From positions 1 to 11,604 of the forward strand of contig CAKPBH010000045.1 in the NCBI GenBank assembly GCA_934140355.1: a DNA stretch of 11,604 nucleotides. The letters run 5' to 3'. The position numbers and the translations under genes are program-made. How positions within the stretch are numbered: position 1 is the stretch's first letter; each line of letters opens with the position of its first letter. The notes beneath the pieces are model-generated. The model ran no database searches and was not told where the DNA came from. It was given only the letters and a program-made list of their open reading frames with translations. The stretch is from an uncultured Bacilli bacterium. GTDB taxonomy: Bacteria > Bacillota_I > Bacilli_A > RF39 > UBA660. This document shows positions 7,459-11,604 of this stretch, one piece after another.

Positions 7459-7488
7459 TTGATTTTTACTATTAGCTAGTGATATAAT
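7459..7488 (+). promoter_or_regulatory. Promoter of tRNA-Thr
   Basis: -35 TTGATT (7459-7464), an 18-base spacer, and extended -10 TG-A-TATAAT (7480-7488). The expected start near 7495 is two bases before the mature tRNA 5' end. It begins right after the T run of the preceding terminator. Confidence 0.8.
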
Positions 7489-7496
7489 TTAGTTAT

Positions 7497-7572
7497 GCTG
7501 AAATGGCTCAGGTGGTAGAGCAATTGATTCGTAATCAATAGGTCGCAGGTTCGAGTCCTGTTTTCAGCACCA
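7497..7572 (+). tRNA. tRNA-Thr (anticodon CGT, encoded CCA)
   Basis: The 76 bases fold as a full cloverleaf. The acceptor GCTGAAA (7497-7503) pairs with TTTCAGC (7562-7568), followed by A and an encoded CCA. The anticodon arm is ATTGA-TTCGTAA-TCAAT, giving anticodon CGT, which reads the threonine codon ACG. The T arm contains GGTTCGAGTCC. It has its own promoter and terminator. Confidence 0.96.
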
Positions 7573-7584
7573 TATTTTGTAGAT

Positions 7585-7605
7585 AAAGTCTTATTGGACT
7601 TTTTT
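7585..7605 (+). terminator. Terminator of tRNA-Thr
   Basis: AAAGTC (7585-7590) and GACTTT (7597-7602) form a 6-bp stem with a TTATTG loop and T's to 7605, 12 bases after the tRNA CCA. Confidence 0.6.
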
Positions 7606-7625
7606 CATTATTTTTATTGTTTCAT

Positions 7626-7661
7626 AAAAAAATTCACTAGGAGTTTTCTAGTGAATTTTTT
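7626..7661. terminator. Bidirectional terminator between tRNA-Thr and spoIVB
   Basis: AAAAAATTCACTAG (7627-7640) and CTAGTGAATTTTTT (7648-7661) form a perfect 14-bp stem with a 7-base loop. Flanking A and T runs make it usable from both strands. It overlaps the spoIVB stop codon, so it is mainly the spoIVB terminator and a barrier between the converging genes. Confidence 0.88.
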
Positions 7662-8655
7662 AATTTTCTGCTTCTTCTAACATATTTTCAATAAAAATAC
7701 CATATCCTTTTTTACAATCATCAACAACTACGTGAGTAACAGCCCCAATGATGTTATCCCCTTGAATGATGGGACTTCCACTCATCCCTTGAACAATTCC
7801 ACCAGTGCTTTTTAATAATCTTTCATCTGTTACTTCAAATAAAATATTTTTATTTTTTTTATCATTTTTCATTATTTTTAAAATATTAATTTTAAATTCT
7901 TCCACTTCATTACCGGATATTACGGTTAAGATAGAGGCATCTCCTAACTGAATATCCTTCTCATGTGCAACTTTATACTTTTTTTTATTAGGAAGTTCAC
8001 TAGTATAGGTACCAAAAATACCAGCAGTACTATTTTCCTTAATGTTTCCATACACTTCATTGACGTTATATTTTGCATTCTTTTCTCCTGGGTTTCCGTC
8101 ATCAGATCTAGTGATTCCTGTAACTGTAGAGTGATAAATTTTTCCGTCTTTCATTTCTAATCTCTGTCCGGTTGTGGACTCGATAATTTCATGTCCTAGG
8201 GCACCATAAATTTTTGTGTTAGGATCAATAAAGGTTAGTGTTCCAACACCATTGATACTATCTTTTACATAAAGTCCAGTTTTAAAGACATTATTTTCAT
8301 CTTGTACTAAAGTAAGGGTTGTGTTATAAGTAGAACTTCCTCTTTTGTAAGTAATTTCCATTTCTAGTTTATCTGTTGTTGAATCTAGAACTTTAAGCAT
8401 TTCTTCAATAGAATGGACTTCTTTTTGGTTAATATGTGTTATTTTATCTCCTTTTTGTAAAGAAGCATCTTTTGCTGGGTCAATTTCTCCAATTTTGTAA
8501 GTACCGACAATTAATATACCGTTACTTTTTAATTCAATTCCAACATTTTGACCACTAGCAATAATATAATCTGAATAAGCAAAGACATTAAAAGGAATCA
8601 TGATATTAATTAGAAGAAGCAACAATAGCATTGTTATTTTCTTTTGCTTTTGCAT
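7660..8655 (-). CDS. spoIVB: SpoIVB serine peptidase (sporulation sigma-K checkpoint)
   Basis: SpoIVB (family S55) is made in the forespore, secreted into the intermembrane space, and signals to SpoIVFA/SpoIVFB so that pro-sigma-K is processed in the mother cell. From ATG 8655 (331 aa) the protein has a lysine-rich start and hydrophobic signal segment (about 7-26), a PDZ domain (about 40-112) and the S55 peptidase domain. H155 (in GALGHEI), D277 (in VTDERLL) and S292 (in GGIVQGMSGSPI) match the family's catalytic positions. It is shorter than the B. subtilis protein (about 425 aa), mainly before the PDZ domain. A longer start at 8673 is possible, but AAGGAG falls inside that extension, 9 bases before 8655, so 8655 is preferred. 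It is a direct marker of endospore formation. Confidence 0.93.
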   Translation of the reverse strand: MQKQKKITMLLLLLLINIMIPFNVFAYSDYIIASGQNVGIELKSNGILIVGTYKIGEIDPAKDASLQKGDKITHINQKEVHSIEEMLKVLDSTTDKLEMEITYKRGSSTYNTTLTLVQDENNVFKTGLYVKDSINGVGTLTFIDPNTKIYGALGHEIIESTTGQRLEMKDGKIYHSTVTGITRSDDGNPGEKNAKYNVNEVYGNIKENSTAGIFGTYTSELPNKKKYKVAHEKDIQLGDASILTVISGNEVEEFKINILKIMKNDKKNKNILFEVTDERLLKSTGGIVQGMSGSPIIQGDNIIGAVTHVVVDDCKKGYGIFIENMLEEAEN

Positions 8656-8698
8656 CAAATACATCTCCTTCATTAATCTTTTTACCAGATTACATTAT

Positions 8699-8705
8699 TA
8701 GTATA
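8699..8705 (-). promoter_or_regulatory. Possible spoIVB promoter -10 element
   Basis: On the minus strand TATACTA lies 43 bases before the chosen start. It is one base from the sigma-F/G -10 form CATACTA and also fits a sigma-A -10 (TATACT). No clear -35 was found at the right spacing, so the sigma factor is unresolved. Forespore control is expected from the gene family. Confidence 0.35.
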
Positions 8706-8793
8706 AACGAAGTTGAATGAAATATAATACGCAATAATTTCCAAAAAGATGAACATATTTTTTTACTTGAAAAGTACTGATGGAAGAATTTAC

Positions 8794-8851
8794 TTTTCTA
8801 TTTATCTTTTGTATGATTTTTTCAAATTTAACACAAACTATAAATAGAAAA
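8794..8851. repeat. 12-bp inverted repeat downstream of yigZ
   Basis: TTTTCTATTTAT (8794-8805) is perfectly repeated in inverse at 8840-8851 with 34 bases between. An overlapping pair, GAAAAGTA and TACTTTTC, lies to its left. Neither has the T run of a minus-strand terminator. It may fold in the yigZ 3' untranslated RNA, or be a chance product of AT richness. Confidence 0.4.
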
Positions 8852-8867
8852 TTTAAATTTATTTATA

Positions 8868-9446
8868 TTATTTTGGATTTAAATAAATTTCTTGGATGAT
8901 TTCAACTGTTTCATAATTTAAGGATTTTAACTTAGGGAAATCTTTTTCTGAAATCTCTACTTCATAAGTAATTTTTTCTTTAAAGTCTTTATGGACTATC
9001 TTTTTATCTTTTAAAAAGAAATCAATCATTTTTAAATTTTGATATGTACAAATTAATTTTACTAAATATCCTTTTTCAAGAACAATAATATGATTTTTTA
9101 ACGCTTCTGTTGTTGCTTTGGTATATGCTCGGACTAATCCAGAAGCTCCTAATTTTATTTTTCCAAAATAACGGATGACAATACATAAAACATGATTTAA
9201 ATTTTGTTTTTCTAAAACAAGAAGAATAGGTATTCCAGCCGTACCGCTAGGTTCACCGTCGTCTGATGCGTACCGAACATTATCTAGAATATAAGCATAA
9301 CAGTAATGTGTAGCGTCTTTATAAGTATTTTTTGCATAATTTATGTAAAAATTGGTATCTTTTTTATTTTGAATGGGAAAAACTAATCCAATAAATTTTG
9401 AATTTTTAATTAAAAAAGAATAAACATTCTCAGTGACACTTTTCAT
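8868..9446 (-). CDS. yigZ: YigZ/IMPACT family protein (UPF0029)
   Basis: This cytosolic protein family is related to the eukaryotic translation regulator IMPACT; its bacterial function is not settled. The N-terminal domain carries the signature SDDGEPSGTAGIPIL (residues 61-75) and RYFGKIKLGASGLVRAY (92-108, usually RYFGG...GAGG). A ferredoxin-like second domain covers about 130-192. The 192-residue length is typical of the bacterial family (about 200). The start at 9446 is preferred over an upstream ATG at 9461. GAGGTG precedes 9446, and the -10 element at 9463-9468 puts the expected transcript start near 9456, inside the longer version. It is transcribed divergently from the cotJ genes and probably alone. 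Confidence 0.93.
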   Translation of the reverse strand: MKSVTENVYSFLIKNSKFIGLVFPIQNKKDTNFYINYAKNTYKDATHYCYAYILDNVRYASDDGEPSGTAGIPILLVLEKQNLNHVLCIVIRYFGKIKLGASGLVRAYTKATTEALKNHIIVLEKGYLVKLICTYQNLKMIDFFLKDKKIVHKDFKEKITYEVEISEKDFPKLKSLNYETVEIIQEIYLNPK

Positions 9447-9462
9447 TTTACACCTCAACATT

Positions 9463-9492
9463 ATTTTATCATAGCCTGGCCTTTATTGTAAA
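9463..9492 (-). promoter_or_regulatory. Sigma-A-type promoter of yigZ
   Basis: On the minus strand: -35 TTTACA (9487-9492), an 18-base spacer, then extended -10 TG-A-TAAAAT (TAAAAT at 9463-9468). Its position excludes the upstream ATG at 9461 as a used start. Confidence 0.72.
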
Positions 9493-9511
9493 TTTCTTTT
9501 TAGCCTTTTGC

Positions 9512-9542
9512 CTATACACAAAAGTCCAAGGGGCATACCTTA
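9512..9542 (+). promoter_or_regulatory. Mother-cell sporulation promoter (sigma-E or sigma-K type) of the cotJ genes
   Basis: CATACCTTA (9534-9542) matches the sigma-K -10 form CATAnnnTA exactly and the sigma-E form CATACAnT with one mismatch. About 15 bases upstream, CTATACA (9512-9518) fits a sigma-E -35 (ATA core), and ACAC lies at 9516-9519. Sigma-E is the known regulator of cotJ in Bacillus. The start near 9548 would leave almost no leader before the ribosome binding site AGGAAGTG (9547-9554), a weakness of the prediction. Confidence 0.5.
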
Positions 9543-9560
9543 TTTTAGGAAGTGATAAGA

Positions 9561-10070
9561 ATGAATGATTATGGATTTGATTATTTCAATTACATGAATA
9601 ACATAACTCCTAGTCCTAACTATATGAATGCAACACCTAATTATAACAATATTAATGTAAGTCCTAATTACCAAAATATGGAACAAGGTAATATGTATAA
9701 AGTCGAGGCTAAGAAGAATCCTGGGCTATTAGATCCTTATGAAGGATTTATTCGAGGAAATAGTTTTGATCATTTATATGATAAATACAAAAATTATTCT
9801 CCAAGCAAATTGAATCCAACTAACGAAAGGGAAGCATTACTTTATCAATTGTTACAGTATAAATTTGCGATAACTGATTTAAATCTTTATTTAGATACGA
9901 ATCCTAATGATACAGAGATGTTAACTACTTTAAAAAAATACTTAGCCATTGAAAATCAAATTAAAAATAAGTACGAAAGTATGTATGGTCCATTAACCAT
10001 TTCGGATATTAATCCAAATAGTAAGGATTGGAATTGGATTAATAGTCCATGGCCATGGGAGGGAGTATAA
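9561..10070 (+). CDS. cotJB: Spore coat protein CotJB with a CotJA-like N-terminal segment
   Basis: This is a spore-coat component expected to be made in the mother cell with CotJC. Residues about 88-167 are CotJB-like: NEREALLYQLLQYKFAITDL, LYLDTNPND, YGPL and the closing NSPWPW. Residues 54-80 (NPGLLDPYEGFIRGNSF...LYDKYKNYSP) resemble the conserved end of CotJA (EALxxGTLxxxLYxPY). The N-terminal 50 residues are Asn/Tyr/Pro-rich with three (S/T)PNYxN repeats near 18, 25 and 34. At 169 residues it is about twice a normal CotJB (about 85-90), so CotJA and CotJB functions appear joined. The start is ATG 9561, behind AGGAAGTG; an in-frame GTG at 9552 lies inside that ribosome binding site. The stop is one base before the cotJC ATG. 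Confidence 0.85.
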   Translation: MNDYGFDYFNYMNNITPSPNYMNATPNYNNINVSPNYQNMEQGNMYKVEAKKNPGLLDPYEGFIRGNSFDHLYDKYKNYSPSKLNPTNEREALLYQLLQYKFAITDLNLYLDTNPNDTEMLTTLKKYLAIENQIKNKYESMYGPLTISDINPNSKDWNWINSPWPWEGV

Positions 10071-10071
10071 A

Positions 10072-10311
10072 ATGTTTAAATATATAAAAACTTTGCAATA
10101 TCCGATTAATATTAAGAAAAAAGATTTAAGGATGGCACATTTAATCGTAACACAATATGGAGGAGCAAACGGAGAATTAGCTGCTGCTTTGCGTTATTTA
10201 AACCAGAGATTTACCATGCCGGATGATAAAGGTAAGGCTTTGTTAACGGATATTGGAACGGAGGAATTGGTACCCCCCTGTTATCGGTGTTTTTTTACTT
10301 TATATCTTTAA
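10072..10311 (+). CDS. cotJC: 5' fragment of cotJC (manganese-catalase-like coat protein), interrupted by an inserted element
   Basis: CotJC is a spore-coat protein of the manganese catalase superfamily, about 190 residues in Bacillus. Residues 1-66 are clearly CotJC: KTLQYPINI, QYGGANGELAAALRYLNQRF and LLTDIGTEEL, including the first acidic ligand (E35) and the GTEE motif. The normal continuation AHLEM, with the ligand histidine, is missing. After the TTG at 10267-10269 the frame runs into 13 unrelated codons and stops at 10309-10311, overlapping the 3' end of the convergent recombinase gene. The protein as encoded lacks most metal ligands and should be inactive. It could be restored if the element is cut out. 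The ATG lies one base after the cotJB stop, with GGGAGGGAG as ribosome binding site. Confidence 0.88.
   Translation: MFKYIKTLQYPINIKKKDLRMAHLIVTQYGGANGELAAALRYLNQRFTMPDDKGKALLTDIGTEELVPPCYRCFFTLYL
10262..10285. other. Probable left attachment junction (attL) of the element in cotJC
   Basis: Similarity to cotJC ends at or just after GAGGAATTGG (10261-10270). The following TACCCCCCTGTTATCGG does not continue the family and leads straight into the recombinase 3' end. The exact crossover and core dinucleotide cannot be fixed without the other end of the element or an uninterrupted cotJC from a relative. Confidence 0.6.
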
Positions 10312-11604
10312 GTTAATTTTTAAATTAAATTTATCTTCATATCCACGTCCACCTTTGGTCTTTTCATAGATAACATAATCTATGATAGAGGATAGCAAAT
10401 CATTTTTTTGTTTAATTGTATCACATTTTTCATAATTGTTAATCACTTCTTTCAATAAAGGAATCATTTTTTTTCTTTCCTCATATTTTTGAATGAGATT
10501 AATGTTTAAATTTTCTTCTTTTTTTTGGTTTAAAATCATTATATCATTTTTAATTTTATTCACTCTTTTGTTAAAAGTTTCTTTACTATAAGTACCATCC
10601 TCTAAAAGGTCATAACACCTTTCAAGTTTTGATGTTGCCTTTTTTATTTCTTCTTCTATAATTAAAATTAAGTTATTAGAGTTTTCTATTTCTTTTTGAT
10701 ATTCTATACTATAGTTATCTACATAGTTGTTATATTCATTTAGTACTTCTTTGATTGAATCTATCAATCTTTTTTCTACAAGTGATAAATTACTTCCAAC
10801 AGTGATGCATCTCGCTGTTTTACAGTATAAAGTATCGCTTTTATTTTTATCGTTATATGGCCTTCTTATCATTTTTTTACGGCAAATAGGGCATATAATT
10901 AAACCAGACAAAGGATTTTTTATTTCATAAATGTTAGGAACCTTGTTAGTTTTCATTTCTTCCAATTTTCTTATTATAATCTTTGTTTTTTCGTCATTAG
11001 GATTTAAAATTGGTTCGAAATTTCCTTTAACCATTAGACAACTATTATTTCTAGGTCTAGTTTTAACAAGTTCTCCATTTTTCATTATTGTAATTGTTTT
11101 TCTACGCTCCCAAGTTACATAACCATAAAGGGTAGGTGAATAAAGGATGTTTCTAATCATATTCGGACTCCATATTTTTGCCTTTTTTGGTTTAATATTC
11201 AAATAATTTAAGTATGTAGCAATAGCAGAAGTTCCCATATCACATTCAATTTTAATTATTTCATTTTCTCTAAAATTTGAATTAGGATTACTACTTACCA
11301 ATTCACTTTTTTTGCAGCTATAAATTTTGGCAATGGAACCAATCGTATCACCAGATTTAATTTTATATTTTGTATTTAATCCATAAGCAAATAAATCCGT
11401 TATAAGTTGTACGATTTTTCTTTCTGTTTCATTAAATTCTAAAGTAAATCCTTTCTCATTTATCAGTTTCTTCTTTTGATATCCATATGGAGTAGAGGAT
11501 GCAACGTGCTTTCCTTCTTCAACCGATCTCCGTCTTCCTCTTCTCAAAACTCTTTTAATATAAATTAAATATTTTCTGGATTGATACAATCCATCTTCAA
11601 AATA
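10270..11604. mobile_element. Left end of a serine-recombinase element inserted in cotJC (extends past the window)
   Basis: From the cotJC breakpoint to the right edge, the only gene is a minus-strand large serine recombinase converging on the broken gene. Recombinases of this class often lie next to their attachment site, as in phages and in the skin and SPbeta elements that interrupt Bacillus sporulation genes. Element size, cargo and far end are not visible. It could be a prophage, a skin-like developmental element or a small integrative element. Confidence 0.72.
10300..11604 (-). CDS. Large serine recombinase with an internal LysM domain (N-terminal catalytic domain outside window)
   Basis: The frame is open to the right edge; 434 residues are visible. 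Counting from TTG 11589: a basic helix (RVLRRGRRRSVEEGKHV, 14-29) joins the missing resolvase domain to the 'Recombinase' domain, marked by PYGY (34-37), F67-G70, then GTSAIATYLNYLNI (119-132) and WSPNMIRNILYSPTLYGYVTW (140-160). Between G70 and G119 lies a LysM-like segment, YKIKSGDTIGSIAKIYSC...ELVSSNPN...IIKI (75-114, bases 11248-11367). A zinc ribbon (CPIC 233-236, C256, C261) and a coiled coil (about 290-385) follow. The catalytic serine lies beyond the edge. The family cuts and joins att sites for integration or excision. No frameshift is visible. The gene ends against the interrupted cotJC, suggesting that this enzyme inserted, and may remove, the element. Confidence 0.9.
   Translation of the reverse strand, partial: YFEDGLYQSRKYLIYIKRVLRRGRRRSVEEGKHVASSTPYGYQKKKLINEKGFTLEFNETERKIVQLITDLFAYGLNTKYKIKSGDTIGSIAKIYSCKKSELVSSNPNSNFRENEIIKIECDMGTSAIATYLNYLNIKPKKAKIWSPNMIRNILYSPTLYGYVTWERRKTITIMKNGELVKTRPRNNSCLMVKGNFEPILNPNDEKTKIIIRKLEEMKTNKVPNIYEIKNPLSGLIICPICRKKMIRRPYNDKNKSDTLYCKTARCITVGSNLSLVEKRLIDSIKEVLNEYNNYVDNYSIEYQKEIENSNNLILIIEEEIKKATSKLERCYDLLEDGTYSKETFNKRVNKIKNDIMILNQKKEENLNINLIQKYEERKKMIPLLKEVINNYEKCDTIKQKNDLLSSIIDYVIYEKTKGGRGYEDKFNLKINLKI

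Noticed and set aside
7497..7572. tRNA-Thr as the integration site of the bacteriocin-like cassette
   Set aside because: No repeat of the tRNA 3' end was seen in 3879-4571 or elsewhere in the window, and no integrase lies nearby.
7963..8160. + strand open frame of 65 codons opposite spoIVB
   Set aside because: It is a shadow of the SpoIVB peptidase domain with no ribosome binding site.
10727..11122. Two + strand open frames (10727-10930 and 10931-11122) opposite the recombinase
   Set aside because: They are hydrophobic mirror frames of the recombinase coding strand, including its zinc ribbon, and have no supporting start signals.
1..11604. CRISPR array or other regularly spaced direct repeats
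   Set aside because: No set of regularly spaced direct repeats was seen in the window.

Overview
The window is strongly AT-rich, with tightly packed genes, AGGAGG-type ribosome binding sites and several extended -10 promoters (TGATATAAT or TGATAAAAT). It looks like a low-GC member of the Bacilli close to the gut 'Mollicutes-like' lineages (RF39/Erysipelotrichia-type; this placement is inference). TGA works as a stop, most clearly in the scpA/scpB TGATG overlap, so the code is standard rather than the Mycoplasma code. spoIVB and cotJ genes indicate an endospore former.

Layout: (1) 1-545, the 3' end of a probably exported protein with a C-terminal dockerin-like module and its own terminator. 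(2) 573-4053, a housekeeping operon scpA-scpB-pdp-trmB (chromosome segregation, pyrimidine nucleoside salvage, tRNA modification). (3) 3879-4571, a roughly 690-base stretch without a convincing gene. (4) 4572-7457, a bacteriocin-type export cassette: a C39-peptidase ABC transporter, a very small HlyD-like accessory protein and two 47-51 aa double-glycine-leader peptides, ending in a strong terminator. (5) 7497-7572, tRNA-Thr(CGT). (6) Minus strand: spoIVB and yigZ. (7) 9512-10311, a cotJ spore-coat operon with a sporulation-type promoter, a gene joining a CotJA-like motif to CotJB, and a cotJC cut off after about 66 codons. (8) 10300 to the right edge, minus strand: the C-terminal 434 residues of a large serine recombinase converging on the broken cotJC.

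The most striking region is the right end. CotJC homology stops abruptly at the conserved TDIGTEEL motif, and the next thing present is the 3' end of a large serine recombinase gene. This is the arrangement expected of an intervening element like skin (in sigK) or SPbeta (in spsM), which may be excised in the mother cell to rebuild the coat gene. The recombinase also carries what reads as a complete LysM domain inside its DNA-binding 'Recombinase' domain, an architecture I do not recognise. The second notable region is the compact two-peptide bacteriocin-like cassette, which has a stripped-down membrane-fusion protein, one near-C-terminal cysteine in each peptide, and no recognisable immunity or regulatory gene.
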